A stretch of DNA of 64,000 nt from an uncultured Neomegalonema sp. (lineage in GTDB: Bacteria > Pseudomonadota > Alphaproteobacteria > Rhodobacterales > Rhodobacteraceae). The stretch lies in contig CALKIZ010000030.1 in the NCBI GenBank assembly GCA_937995735.1, positions 1-64,000 of the forward strand, written 5' to 3'. The translations under genes were made by a program, and so were the position numbers. The notes beneath the pieces are model-generated. The model did not search any database. It was not told the origin of the DNA and worked only from the letters and a program-made list of their open reading frames with translations. Shown here one piece after another: positions 43,286 to 52,690 of this stretch. Each line of letters opens with the position of its first letter. Position 1 is the stretch's first letter.

Positions 43286-45250
43286 ATGTTCCGTAAGATA
43301 CTCGTAGCGAACCGGGGCGAGATTGCTTGCAGGGTTATGCGAACCGCGCGAGAGATTGGTGTGCGGACGGTCGCAGTTTATTCTGATGCCGATGCCAAAG
43401 CTCTGCATGTTGAAATGGCCGATGAGAGTATTCGGATTGGGCCGCCTATTGCGGCTGAGAGTTATCTCAATATCCCTGCGATTATTGATGCCTGTAAGGT
43501 AACGGGCGCTGAGGCCGTTCACCCCGGATATGGATTTTTATCCGAAAACCCTGAATTTGTTGATGCTCTGGATGCTGCTGGAATCGCTTTCATTGGTCCG
43601 AGTGCCGAGTCTATCCGTGCGATGGGCCTCAAGGATGCCGCCAAAAGCCTTATGGAAAAAGCTGGTGTGCCGGTGGTTCCGGGGTATCACGGCGCTGAAC
43701 AAGATTTAGCTTTCCTTGCGAAACAGGCTGAATTGATCGGTTATCCGGTTATGATCAAAGCCCGCGCGGGCGGCGGCGGTAAAGGGATGCGTCTTGTCCA
43801 AAACTCTGACGAGTTTTCAGCGGCGCTCGAAGGCGCTCAAGGCGAAGGTCAAGCAAGTTTCGGCGATCCGCATGTTCTGATCGAAAAATTCATTCCAACG
43901 CCGCGCCATATTGAAATTCAAGTTTTTGGCGATGGGAATGGAAATGCGGTGCATCTGTTTGAACGCGATTGTTCGTTGCAACGCCGGCATCAAAAAGTAA
44001 TTGAAGAAGCGCCTGCTCCCGGCATGACAGATGAATTGCGGGCCGCAATGGGCGAGGCAGCGGTACGCGCTGCACAGGCAACAAACTATGCTGGTGCGGG
44101 AACCGTAGAATTTATTGTTGATGCCTCTGACGGGCTGCGCGCTGATCGCTTCTACTTCATGGAGATGAACACGCGCTTGCAAGTCGAACATCCAGTGACA
44201 GAAGCGATTACCGGATATGACCTAGTTGAGTTACAGATGCATATCGCATCATATGGAAATTTGCCTTTTGAACAGGGAGACCTCGCGGTATTCGGTCATG
44301 CTTTTGAAGCGCGAATCTACGCTGAAGATGCGCGACGCGGATTTTTACCAGCGCCCGGAACCTTGCATCACCTAGATTTCCCCAAAGATGTTCGTATTGA
44401 TACGGGCGTGAGAGAATGTGACACGATCACACCTTTTTATGACCCGCTGATTGCAAAAATTATTGTTCATGAAGAAACGCGAGAGCTTGCGCTTGGCGCT
44501 TTACGGGCTGTGCTTGATGAGACGCGGATAGCGGGGACTGTTACGAATATACGCTTTCTTGCGGCGCTTGCAGATAACAAAGAGTTTGCAAAAGGTATTC
44601 TTGATACCGGCTTGATCGAACGCAATTACGCAGAGCTGACAAAACCTGTTCCGCCTTCCGATGCCGCCACGGCATTAGCTATACTGAAGAATTTAGGACT
44701 ACCTCAGGAAGTTGGCAATGATCCTTGGCAAAAACTTGTCGGATGGCGGGCATGGGGACCGGCGCAACATTGTGCATTGATCGAACATAATGGCGAAGTA
44801 TTGGAGGCGAAAGTCACTCTCTATGACGCATTATCGTATGCTGTTGATATCGGAGACACCACGACGCGGCTTTGTTTTCATGATTTTGACGGTGAAGGGC
44901 TTGTGGAAATTAATGGCAAAGGTATTCGGGCAAACATCATTCCGGTCCCTTATGGCGTTGTTATTTTTATTGATGGTGTCGACTATAGTTTTAGGTTCCT
45001 TGATCAGATTGCTCCAGAAAGTGAAACGGCGAGCGGTGATGCCGTCCACGCTCCGATGCCGGGGGCAGTAAAACGAGTCATTGTAAAAACAGGACAATCC
45101 GTTGCCAAAGGAGATGCGTTGATTGTTATCGAAGCAATGAAAATGGAGCATACTTTAATCGCGCCGCGTGACGGCGTTGTGGCTGAAGTTTCTGCTGCTG
45201 AGAATGATCAGGTAGAAGACGGCGCTATGCTTGTAGCATTAAGTGTATAG
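43286..45250 (+). CDS. Biotin-dependent acyl-CoA carboxylase alpha subunit, probably 3-methylcrotonyl-CoA carboxylase
   Basis: A 654-residue protein with biotin carboxylase (about 1-445) and biotin carrier (about 580-654) domains. Seen are VANRGEIACRVMRTARE, ARAGGGGKGMRLV (glycine-rich ATP loop), ERDCSLQRRHQKVIEEAPAP, FMEMNTRLQVEHPVTE (catalytic region) and VIEAMKMEHTLIAP, whose central Lys carries biotin. Overall length and linker fit the MCC alpha subunit of leucine breakdown; propionyl-CoA or other acyl-CoA carboxylases are possible. The beta (carboxyltransferase) gene is not adjacent, which is unusual for MCC, so its partner is encoded elsewhere. Confidence 0.87.
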   Translation: MFRKILVANRGEIACRVMRTAREIGVRTVAVYSDADAKALHVEMADESIRIGPPIAAESYLNIPAIIDACKVTGAEAVHPGYGFLSENPEFVDALDAAGIAFIGPSAESIRAMGLKDAAKSLMEKAGVPVVPGYHGAEQDLAFLAKQAELIGYPVMIKARAGGGGKGMRLVQNSDEFSAALEGAQGEGQASFGDPHVLIEKFIPTPRHIEIQVFGDGNGNAVHLFERDCSLQRRHQKVIEEAPAPGMTDELRAAMGEAAVRAAQATNYAGAGTVEFIVDASDGLRADRFYFMEMNTRLQVEHPVTEAITGYDLVELQMHIASYGNLPFEQGDLAVFGHAFEARIYAEDARRGFLPAPGTLHHLDFPKDVRIDTGVRECDTITPFYDPLIAKIIVHEETRELALGALRAVLDETRIAGTVTNIRFLAALADNKEFAKGILDTGLIERNYAELTKPVPPSDAATALAILKNLGLPQEVGNDPWQKLVGWRAWGPAQHCALIEHNGEVLEAKVTLYDALSYAVDIGDTTTRLCFHDFDGEGLVEINGKGIRANIIPVPYGVVIFIDGVDYSFRFLDQIAPESETASGDAVHAPMPGAVKRVIVKTGQSVAKGDALIVIEAMKMEHTLIAPRDGVVAEVSAAENDQVEDGAMLVALSV

Positions 45251-45321
45251 AGCGTTTTTTGTCGGCTGGCGTTTATGCCAATAGCCACTTGAAAGGTAAT
45301 CTGAACGCTTCGTGAATACCT

Positions 45322-45813
45322 TCAATCAGGTGTAATCCACTCATCGAGGTCGGAGAAGACCGCTTCATAGACATGCCGTTTGAAGGGCACAATTGCGTCA
45401 ATCAATGCTGATGGCGTCATCCATTGCCATGTACTGAATTCAGCAGTCTTGGTTGCGATGTTGATATCGGTGTCTTCGCCAAGAAAGCGCATCGCGAACC
45501 ACATTTGCTCTTGGCCGCGATACTTGCCTTTCCACAGTTTCCCGAGCAGGTCATCGGGCAGTTCGTAAGTGATCCAATCGCGGGTTTGTGCAAGGACGTC
45601 AACTTTGTCTCTTGGTACGCCGGTTTCCTCGGTCAATTCACGTAAAGCCGCCTCTTCGGGCAGTTCCCCATAATCCAAACCACCTTGCGGCATTTGCCAC
45701 GCAGTTCCGGGGTTATCAATCCGTTGGCCACCAAAAACCAAACCATCGCGATTGATCAAAACGACCCCGGCACATGGGCGGTATGGCAGGGTATCAACTT
45801 TAGCTGGCTGCAC
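45322..45813 (-). CDS. rppH: RNA pyrophosphohydrolase RppH
   Basis: Nudix hydrolase that removes pyrophosphate from the 5' end of mRNA and starts RNase E-dependent decay. The Nudix box is [22 protein letters not shown] (split here as [13 protein letters not shown] then RELTEETGV), complete with all catalytic Glu residues. [20 protein letters not shown] and [12 protein letters not shown] are typical. The start is GTG 45813, with GGGAG five bases before it; the frame to TTG 45825 runs over that ribosome binding site. It is last in the run gpmI-envC-ctpA-deacetylase-rppH. Confidence 0.94.
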   Translation of the reverse strand: MQPAKVDTLPYRPCAGVVLINRDGLVFGGQRIDNPGTAWQMPQGGLDYGELPEEAALRELTEETGVPRDKVDVLAQTRDWITYELPDDLLGKLWKGKYRGQEQMWFAMRFLGEDTDINIATKTAEFSTWQWMTPSALIDAIVPFKRHVYEAVFSDLDEWITPD

Positions 45814-45834
45814 GGTTACTCCCAATGAAATGTC

Positions 45835-47409
45835 TCAGCGCGCGAGTTCGGTGATCGGAACGAATTGCACTCCCCGTTTCTCTGCTGCTTTTGCCCAGAG
45901 CGCAACCGTTGAGATTGTCCCACGCAAGGTCGTGCCCACGCCGATGGCATAGCCTTGTTGGCGTGCTTGTCTTTCTAGCGCGTCAAGGGCCTCGCGGATA
46001 GGCGCACTGCCTCGTCCACGATCAATCTTTACGACGCCGCGCGCATACGGCAGACGGGATGTCGCAGACAAGCGTTTGAAAACACTGCGCGATGTGGGTT
46101 CGTTCTCAAAGAAAAATAACCCTTTTTGTGCAAGCGCTTGTACAATCGGCGTGGCGGCGCGGGGATTAGCATTGAATTTAGCGCCAAGGTAACTGGATGC
46201 GCCATCGGCAACCGGCACACGCGACAAAGCCTGATTTAGTCGAGCAAGATTGTCTTGCGCGGTGTCTTCCACTCTAAGTGTCAAAGGGCCGGGGTCGCGT
46301 GTTCGGTTCACTGGTTCCATGGGAATTTCGACCAGTATGGTATGCCCGTCTGCTTTTGCTTCGCGCGCCAGACTCGCCACATCAGTCTTTACCGGCGCAA
46401 AAGCCAACGTAATACCGGCGGGTAGTTTTTCGATGGCATAACGGGTGACGTTTGCATTGAAGCCGGCAGCAGCAATGACAAGAGCGATTTTAGGCCCATT
46501 TTTGATCGTTAATGGTGGCCTTGCAGGTGTGGGTGCAGGTCTTACCGCTTGGGAGATGGGAAGTTGTGCTGTGACAACCGGTGCAGAGTGAGGGGCAGGT
46601 GTCACCGGTTTTGCGATGATCGACGCTTGTGGTTCTGGCAATAAAGATTCGCCTGAGTTGATGTCAGATTGTCCCGATTCAGGGGCTAAGACGTCAACAT
46701 TATCATCCACAGCGAGGGCAACAGTTTCGATTGGGGAAGCGTGATCTAACGGATCCAATAACGCTTCTACGATATCGGAATAGTCGCTTTGCGCATTGTT
46801 CAGAGAAGGATCAGCAGTGCGCTTGATGGCTATATCATCCGTGTTTTCTACGACTTCCGGTTTATTTTTGCGAAAGATGGGAACCGGTGTCTTCAATGGC
46901 GCAAGTTTGCGTGCATCGACCTCTGGTGAGGGTCTTTGAACCGCTGCTGCCTTCGGAGGCGGCGTATCTGACACGTCAGCGTAAGGGGCAATATCGTAGT
47001 TTAATTGAAGCGAGAGTACCGAAACGGACGTGGTTACGGACGGTATAACATGTAATTCAACGGTGGTTTCATCAGCGGGGAGAGGGACGATTTCCAGCGA
47101 AACGTCTTGCTCTTGCTGCATCGCGAGATCAAAGTTTGCCTTTGATCCCAGCGGAACCGCCAAAGGGTCTGCAATCGCTTCTAAAAATGCGGCTTCGGCA
47201 GCATTGCTATCGTGGTTGAGTGTCGCGATGCCTCCGGACGGTAAGATATCTGCGCGTTCCGCAATTTGTGGAGCAGAGGCGTGGGCATCGACTTGTAATC
47301 TGGCCACAAACGGTGCTGCACAAGAGCAGATCGCCAAGGCAACCATGCCATAGTCTAAAGCGGAAAACCGACGCTTTTTCGACTCGTGAGGGGAAGTTTC
47401 TGTCGTCAA
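45835..47409 (-). CDS. Divergent polysaccharide deacetylase family protein (YibQ-like)
   Basis: A 524-residue protein with one N-terminal membrane helix (about 19-37), a long Pro/Ala/Val-rich linker (about 40-305) and a C-terminal NodB-like fold: PKIALVIAAAGFNANVTRYA, TLAFAPVKTDVASLAREAKA, GHTILVEIPMEP and VGVGTTLRGTISTV-like stretches. The usual Asp-Asp metal motif of active deacetylases (GxDDxG) reads IAAAGF here, so catalytic activity is doubtful. The gene's place next to ctpA and envC is conserved in Rhodobacterales and suggests a cell-wall role. Start TTG 47409 (GGACAGAG upstream); the first ATG is at 47346. Confidence 0.85.
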   Translation of the reverse strand: MTTETSPHESKKRRFSALDYGMVALAICSCAAPFVARLQVDAHASAPQIAERADILPSGGIATLNHDSNAAEAAFLEAIADPLAVPLGSKANFDLAMQQEQDVSLEIVPLPADETTVELHVIPSVTTSVSVLSLQLNYDIAPYADVSDTPPPKAAAVQRPSPEVDARKLAPLKTPVPIFRKNKPEVVENTDDIAIKRTADPSLNNAQSDYSDIVEALLDPLDHASPIETVALAVDDNVDVLAPESGQSDINSGESLLPEPQASIIAKPVTPAPHSAPVVTAQLPISQAVRPAPTPARPPLTIKNGPKIALVIAAAGFNANVTRYAIEKLPAGITLAFAPVKTDVASLAREAKADGHTILVEIPMEPVNRTRDPGPLTLRVEDTAQDNLARLNQALSRVPVADGASSYLGAKFNANPRAATPIVQALAQKGLFFFENEPTSRSVFKRLSATSRLPYARGVVKIDRGRGSAPIREALDALERQARQQGYAIGVGTTLRGTISTVALWAKAAEKRGVQFVPITELAR

Positions 47410-47540
47410 GACTCTGTCCGGCGCATTACAATTAACAGGTGCGGACAGAAGACCCTACCGTGCTTAGTAAACCATGAATCGCTGACGTAATTTGATGAAT
47501 AAAATCGACAGTATAGCTGAATTTATCGTGTTGTATGGTG

Positions 47541-47567
47541 ACGCTCCCTCTCATGATGAGGGAGCGT
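47541..47567. terminator. Hairpin after ctpA
   Basis: ACGCTCCCTC and GAGGGAGCGT form a perfect 10-bp stem around a seven-base loop, 10 bases after the ctpA stop. No T-run follows on the minus strand, so it may stabilise the transcript end or only weaken read-through. Confidence 0.5.
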
Positions 47568-47577
47568 TCCGAGTGTC

Positions 47578-48906
47578 TTATTGCTCAGCAAAGCCTGAAT
47601 AAACCGACAATCCATGAAGCAGATCAATGGCATAAGCCAGTTGATAATCTTCTTTGCGCAACTTTTCGGTTGCGGCGTGTGCTTCCTCTTCCTTGCGGCG
47701 GATCTCTTTCTCTTCATCAGTCAGAGAATCATTCGTCAAACTGCCTCGAATTTGCGACTCGGAGTAGCGCGGCTTTTCATCTTCAGCGTTATCCTCCTTG
47801 TCGAGTTCAACCTGTTTGACCACGATATCTGGTTCAACACCAAGCGCCTGAATTGAGCGACCTGACGGTGTATAATACCGTGCTGTCGTCAGACGGATCG
47901 CGCCTTTAGAGGAGAGCGGCATAATGGTTTGAACTGATCCCTTTCCGAAGGTTTTCTCGCCAACCACGATGCCGCGACGGTGATCTTGCAAAGCGCCGGC
48001 AACAATCTCGGAAGCGGATGCCGAACCGCCATTGACGAGGACGACGACAGGCTTTCCATCCGCCAAATCACCCAGTTGTGCATTGTAACGATCAGCATTT
48101 TGCTGGTCACGACCACGGGTTGAAACAATCTCGCCTTTATCCAGGAAAGCATCAGAGACGGCCACCGCTTGTGTCAACAAACCGCCGGGGTTGTTGCGTA
48201 AGTCAACGACATAACCGGCAATGGCATTTGCGCCCAATTCTTCTTTGATCGAGGCCATGCCTGCGGCCAGATCATCGAAGGTTTTCTCCGAGAATTTTGA
48301 AATCCGCAAGTACCCGATATCGCCTTCGACGCGGTATCTTACCGCCTTGATCTTGATGGTGTCGCGCGTGATTGTCACGTCGAAAGGCTCTTCAGCATCT
48401 TTTCGGGCGATGGTCAGCTCGATATCAGTCCCAACAAGACCGCGCATCCGCTCAACGGCGTCACCAATGGTTAGGCCCAGCACTGACTCTCCGTCGATAT
48501 GCGTGATATAATCGCCTGATTTTAGACCGGCTTTGTCTGCAGGCGTATCATCAATTGGAGAGACGACTTTAACAAAGCCTTCCTCCATCGTGACTTCGAT
48601 ACCGAGACCGCCGAATTCGCCTTTGGTGTCAGCCTGAAAGTCGCCGAAATCTTTCGGCGGGATATAACTGGAATGCGGGTCAAGCGACGTGAGCATTCCG
48701 TTAATCGCAGATTCGATCAGTTCTTTTTCGTCAACCTCTTCCACATAGGCGGAACGAGTGCGTTCGAAAATATCACCAAGCAATTCGAGGTGCTCGTAGG
48801 TCGATGTTGCGGCAGTTGCCGTTCCAACCTTTGGCGTCCCAAACGCGGCGGTCAGGGCAACACCGGCTGCGGCCCCCAGCATAATGCCTTTTACTGTGTT
48901 GTTCAT
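47578..48906 (-). CDS. ctpA: Carboxyl-terminal processing protease CtpA (S41 family)
   Basis: Periplasmic serine protease of 442 residues. A signal sequence or anchor covers 1-33. A PDZ domain (about 90-165, EFGGLGIEVTMEEGFVKVVS and GLKSGDYITHIDG) precedes the catalytic domain with LVNGGSASASEIVAGALQDH (Ser) and GEKTFGKGSVQTI (Lys). CtpA-type proteases process envelope proteins and peptidoglycan hydrolases. The C-terminal 80 residues are strongly charged. ATG 48906 follows AAAGGTGAGAG. Located between envC and the deacetylase-like gene. Confidence 0.95.
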   Translation of the reverse strand: MNNTVKGIMLGAAAGVALTAAFGTPKVGTATAATSTYEHLELLGDIFERTRSAYVEEVDEKELIESAINGMLTSLDPHSSYIPPKDFGDFQADTKGEFGGLGIEVTMEEGFVKVVSPIDDTPADKAGLKSGDYITHIDGESVLGLTIGDAVERMRGLVGTDIELTIARKDAEEPFDVTITRDTIKIKAVRYRVEGDIGYLRISKFSEKTFDDLAAGMASIKEELGANAIAGYVVDLRNNPGGLLTQAVAVSDAFLDKGEIVSTRGRDQQNADRYNAQLGDLADGKPVVVLVNGGSASASEIVAGALQDHRRGIVVGEKTFGKGSVQTIMPLSSKGAIRLTTARYYTPSGRSIQALGVEPDIVVKQVELDKEDNAEDEKPRYSESQIRGSLTNDSLTDEEKEIRRKEEEAHAATEKLRKEDYQLAYAIDLLHGLSVYSGFAEQ

Positions 48907-48951
48907 GTTGCTCTCACCTTTCTAAACGTCAATCTTGTATCGATCTGTTGA

Positions 48952-50193
48952 CTATTCAAGCCAAGGGACCGGATCTATCGGGTCGCCATTCCGCCGTATC
49001 TGGAAATAGAGCGACGTTACGGCATCGGCAGGAAGTGCCGACTGTTCCACTAAAAATTCTTCACCATCTGTAATCGGACCTCCCAGATGTCCAATCGGTT
49101 CACCGCGCAAGACTGGCTCGCCTTTGTTGCGCTCGTTAGAGGCCAATCCTGCCAATATTACCTGATGGCCTTCACCAATATCTATGACAGTAACAAGGCC
49201 GAAGCTCTTCACAGGTCCGGCATAACTGATTTTGCCATCCCACGGCGCGTAAACACGGGAATACGGTTTTGCTTCAAAAACCAGTCCTTGAGCGGCGTTT
49301 CCACCTTCTCCACCATCATAACGTGCGGCAATTTGGCCAATCACAGGAGCGGCAAGATTGCCCAGTGCCTCGGCTATCGTGGGTTGGCGACGGACAGCAG
49401 GGGCTGGTTTCACTGTGAGGCTGGCAGTCCGCACAGGTTTGAGCGCAGGGGGAGGGGCGCGTACAATCGCGACATCTAACGCTTCCGCCTTGGCAGCAAG
49501 TTGATCTGCCTCGCGCTTTAGTGTTTCGGCGCGAGCAAGGTGATCTTGGGCTTCTTCACGCCGCTTGCCAACCAATGTCCAAAGCTCGCGTTCCCGTTTA
49601 CGAAGCGAAGCAATTGCTTCTTTTGCTTCATTGCGTGCAGATTTTGTCCGTTCGCGAAGATCTTGAATTTCAGTCGTTCGGCGCTGTGTTTCGCGCGCTT
49701 CATGCGTGAGCGCTGCACGAAGACCTGCGAGGGCCGTTGCGCCGCGCGCGGCTAGGGTGGCATCGCCATCATGAGCGATGATTGCCGGAGCTTGGGCTTT
49801 TGAGAGTGCTACAATAGCGGTGAAAGTCGCAGCATGTCGCCGCCGACGATTATGTAGATCATCGGTCGCATCGGCTTCGCCGCGCGCAAGGGTAACAAGC
49901 CGGTCTCTGGAATCGCTAATTGCCGCCTCAAAGCGGGTGATTTCCTTTGCGATTTCTTTGATGCGGGCTTCATCGCGATCAGCCGTCTCAAGGGCTTCTT
50001 GGCCTTTGCTTTCGAAAGTTCTAGCCGCTTCGTTTCGTTCTTCCGCACCAATTGACAAAATGGCAGCGCGATCATCATCACTAACGGGTGCACCGAATCC
50101 GCCCTCCTGCGCCGAGGACAGTGTTGTAAGGCCAAGAACGACCGAAAGTGATAAGGCCGAAACCAACCGTGTATTTTGTGCGCCCTTATCCAT
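48952..50193 (-). CDS. EnvC-like murein hydrolase activator
   Basis: A 413-residue exported protein: signal peptide (about 1-28, ending LSSAQ), long coiled coil (about 40-240, rich in Arg/Glu/Ala) and a C-terminal degenerate LytM domain (about 290-413) with NAAQGLVFEAKPYSRVYAPW and LYFQIRRNGDPIDPVPWLE. The HxxxD and HxH zinc ligands are absent, so it should activate amidases at the septum rather than cut peptidoglycan itself. The start overlaps the gpmI 3' end by eight bases. Confidence 0.93.
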   Translation of the reverse strand: MDKGAQNTRLVSALSLSVVLGLTTLSSAQEGGFGAPVSDDDRAAILSIGAEERNEAARTFESKGQEALETADRDEARIKEIAKEITRFEAAISDSRDRLVTLARGEADATDDLHNRRRRHAATFTAIVALSKAQAPAIIAHDGDATLAARGATALAGLRAALTHEARETQRRTTEIQDLRERTKSARNEAKEAIASLRKRERELWTLVGKRREEAQDHLARAETLKREADQLAAKAEALDVAIVRAPPPALKPVRTASLTVKPAPAVRRQPTIAEALGNLAAPVIGQIAARYDGGEGGNAAQGLVFEAKPYSRVYAPWDGKISYAGPVKSFGLVTVIDIGEGHQVILAGLASNERNKGEPVLRGEPIGHLGGPITDGEEFLVEQSALPADAVTSLYFQIRRNGDPIDPVPWLE

Positions 50194-51739
50194 TATGCGC
50201 CTCAGTCAGCAAAGAGCGTCCGGTCATCTCAGCCGGTTGCGCAACATCCAGCATGGCGAGCAAGGTCGGCGCGACATCCGCAAGGCGGCCTCCTTTGGCC
50301 AATCCGCCCTCATGACCAACCAGCCAAATCGGAACTTCATTCAAAGTATGAGCGGTATGAGGCCCCCCCGTTTCAGGGTCGATCATCATTTCGCAATTGC
50401 CATGATCGGCTGTCACAAGCATCGAACCACCTTGAGATGTCATTTCCTCAACGACACGGCCAAGACATTCATCGACGGCCTCGACCGCTGCAATAGCAGC
50501 GTTAAGATCGCCAGTATGTCCCACCATGTCCGGGTTCGCGTAGTTTACCACGTAAAGATTATGCGCGCCGGACTTAATTTCATCCAGCAACGTGTCCGTG
50601 ACCCCGCCCGACGACATCTCGGGCTTCATGTCATAGGTCTTCACCTTCGGACTTGGTTCCATATATCGTTTTTCACCGCTCAAAGGCGTCTCGGCCCCGC
50701 CGTTAAAGAAAAATGTAACGTGCGGGTACTTTTCCGTCTCGGCAAGGCGAAATTGCGACAGACCTGCCGCTTCGACCGTTTCACCGAGCGTATTTGCGAT
50801 AGGTTCTTTCGGAAAAAGCGTTTGCATCCATGTGCTGTGACGGTCCGAGTATTCGACCATACCTGTCGCAACCGCGAGTTTGAGCTTGCGGCGCTCAAAC
50901 CCATCAAAGTCCGGGCCAGCAAGGGCATCGAGAATTTCACGCGCTCGATCAGACCGAAAATTGACCATCAATAAACCGTCGCCGTCTTGGATACCTTTAT
51001 AGGGTCCAACGACAGTGGGCTGAATAAATTCATCGGTTTCATCGCGTTCATAAGCCCCTGAGATTGCGGCTTCGGCATGATCGACAGAAAGGCCCGATCC
51101 TTCGACAAGAGCAGCATGTGCTTTTTGTACGCGCTCCCAACGATTATCGCGGTCCATCGCAAAGAAACGCCCGCAGATTGTTGCGATGGTAGCTGCGGTA
51201 TCGCCAAGGCCCGCACGCAAGGCTGCCAGATCGTCTAAAGCGCTTTTAGGCGCGACATCCCGGCCATCTGTAAACAAGTGCAGCATGACCGGCACACCCG
51301 CTTCGGCGATCACTTTTGCTGAGGCGGCAATATGGTTTGTATGAGCATGAACACCACCCGGCGAGCACAGTCCCATAATATGGGAGGTCCCGCCGCTTGC
51401 CTTTAGCGCGTTGATATGGGCTTGGAGCGTTGCATTTGAGGCAAACGAGCCGTCTTCGATAGCATTGTTGATCTTTGGCAAATCCATCCAGACAACCCGG
51501 CCTGCACCAAGATTCATGTGTCCAACTTCGGAATTTCCCATCTGGCCTTCGGGAAGGCCGACATCAGGACCACATGTTTTCAACGTCGCTTCAGGGCAGG
51601 TTGCTCGTAGACGGTCGAGTGTGGGGGTTGTCGCTTGCGCAACCGCATTTCCTTCATGTTCTTCGCGTAGTCCCAAGCCGTCCAGCACGATCAATGCGAC
51701 CGGCTTAGAAACTCTGCTATCCGTAAGGCTTGACGCCAT
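50186..51739 (-). CDS. gpmI: 2,3-bisphosphoglycerate-independent phosphoglycerate mutase
   Basis: Dimanganese enzyme that interconverts 3- and 2-phosphoglycerate in glycolysis. ALIVLDGLGLREEHEGNAVA gives the first metal Asp, GQMGNSEVGHMNLGAGR the phosphorylated Ser, and MLVTADHGNCEMM the C-terminal metal ligands. I start at ATG 51739, giving 517 residues, close to the usual 505-515; a frame extension to 51811 adds 24 residues not seen in the family. Its 3' end overlaps envC, the typical alphaproteobacterial pairing. Confidence 0.95.
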   Translation of the reverse strand: MASSLTDSRVSKPVALIVLDGLGLREEHEGNAVAQATTPTLDRLRATCPEATLKTCGPDVGLPEGQMGNSEVGHMNLGAGRVVWMDLPKINNAIEDGSFASNATLQAHINALKASGGTSHIMGLCSPGGVHAHTNHIAASAKVIAEAGVPVMLHLFTDGRDVAPKSALDDLAALRAGLGDTAATIATICGRFFAMDRDNRWERVQKAHAALVEGSGLSVDHAEAAISGAYERDETDEFIQPTVVGPYKGIQDGDGLLMVNFRSDRAREILDALAGPDFDGFERRKLKLAVATGMVEYSDRHSTWMQTLFPKEPIANTLGETVEAAGLSQFRLAETEKYPHVTFFFNGGAETPLSGEKRYMEPSPKVKTYDMKPEMSSGGVTDTLLDEIKSGAHNLYVVNYANPDMVGHTGDLNAAIAAVEAVDECLGRVVEEMTSQGGSMLVTADHGNCEMMIDPETGGPHTAHTLNEVPIWLVGHEGGLAKGGRLADVAPTLLAMLDVAQPAEMTGRSLLTEAHNG

Positions 51740-51855
51740 TAATATTGCCCATTTCTCACCGTTCAGTGCTGTCCTATTGACGCAAGCTAAAGACGTCCAG
51801 CACCCCCGCAACCATTCTTTTACATCTTACACTCTGGAAAGGTTAACGAATGGTA

Positions 51856-52326
51856 TCAATTTCCCCGATGATAAGGATGATTGGTCGCGATTGCTGCGGC
51901 GCGATAAAGCTGTTCAGCAAGCATTGCGCGCACCATCATGTGGGGCCACGTCGCGCTTCCAAACGAGATCAAGGTATTTGCCCGCTTGCGTAACTCGGAT
52001 GTATGCCCGTCTGCGCCGCCGATCAGGAACCGGGCGCATCGCACGCCATCATCCCGCCAACCACAGATAAGGTTTGAAAAATCTTTGCTGGGATATGATT
52101 TTCCGCGTTCATCAAGGATAATGACTTGATCATCTGCGGCAATACGGCCAGCGAGCAACGCGCTCTCTTCGCTTTGTCCTTTACCGCGCGCATCAAATTC
52201 TTCGACCGTTAGCGGACCAAGGCCAATACTGCGGCCTGCTCCGTCGAATCTTTTGATATAATCATCGACCAATGAAGCTTCGGGGCCGGGCTTGATGCGC
52301 CCGACCGCGCCGATAATCAGCTTCAT
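51856..52326 (-). CDS. rlmH: 23S rRNA (pseudouridine1915-N3) methyltransferase RlmH
   Basis: SPOUT-class methyltransferase acting on assembled 70S ribosomes. The 156-residue protein has the family's KGQSEESALLAGRIAADDQV, IILDERGKSYPSKDFSNLI, CARFLIGGADGH and the C-terminal knot with LAEQLYRAAAIATNHPYHRG. ATG 52326 follows GAGGACG. It is 25 bases after rsfS, the conserved rsfS-rlmH pair. Confidence 0.96.
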   Translation of the reverse strand: MKLIIGAVGRIKPGPEASLVDDYIKRFDGAGRSIGLGPLTVEEFDARGKGQSEESALLAGRIAADDQVIILDERGKSYPSKDFSNLICGWRDDGVRCARFLIGGADGHTSELRKRANTLISFGSATWPHMMVRAMLAEQLYRAAAIATNHPYHRGN

Positions 52327-52351
52327 TCCGCGTCCTCAGAAAAGCATTAGG

Positions 52352-52690
52352 TTAGGAGGGCAATTGTCCCGAATTGGGACTCTCCCCTTCGGGCAACCAC
52401 ATACGTTCCAGATTATAGAATTCGCGGACTTCCGGACGGAAGATATGGACGATGATATCGCCAGCGTCGATTAACGCCCAATCGCCATGATCTGCGCCCT
52501 CAAGACGGGGAATCACATCGCCTTCGCGTTTCAGTCTTTCGACCAGTTTATCGACAATAGACCCGACATGCCGCGATGACCGACCACTCGCGACGATCAT
52601 GTGATCGGCGATGGCTGATTTTCCGCTTAGATCTATTGTAACAATATCAATCGCTTGATCATCTTCGAGCGACGTCAAGGCGATGTCCAA
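52352..52690 (-). CDS. rsfS: Ribosomal silencing factor RsfS
   Basis: Binds L14 of the large subunit and prevents subunit joining under starvation. The 112-residue product shows AIDIVTIDLSGKSAIADHMI, ASGRSSRHVGSIVDKLVERL, GDWALIDAGDIIVHIF and EVREFYNLERMW. The start is taken as TTG 52690 with GAGGG four bases upstream, which gives the usual length. The frame stays open 38 codons further up to a CTG at 52804 but without ATG or GTG, so a longer form would need a rare start codon. Confidence 0.93.
   Translation of the reverse strand: MDIALTSLEDDQAIDIVTIDLSGKSAIADHMIVASGRSSRHVGSIVDKLVERLKREGDVIPRLEGADHGDWALIDAGDIIVHIFRPEVREFYNLERMWLPEGESPNSGQLPS

Noticed and set aside
45251-45321. Bidirectional terminator between carboxylase and rppH genes
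   Set aside because: GGCT-GGC and GCC-AGCC arms pair poorly and the T-run is on the wrong side of the stem.
49778-50974. 398-codon plus-strand open frame
   Set aside because: Fully antisense to envC and gpmI, which are clear family members; the frame is open because of codon bias and has no motif or ribosome binding site.
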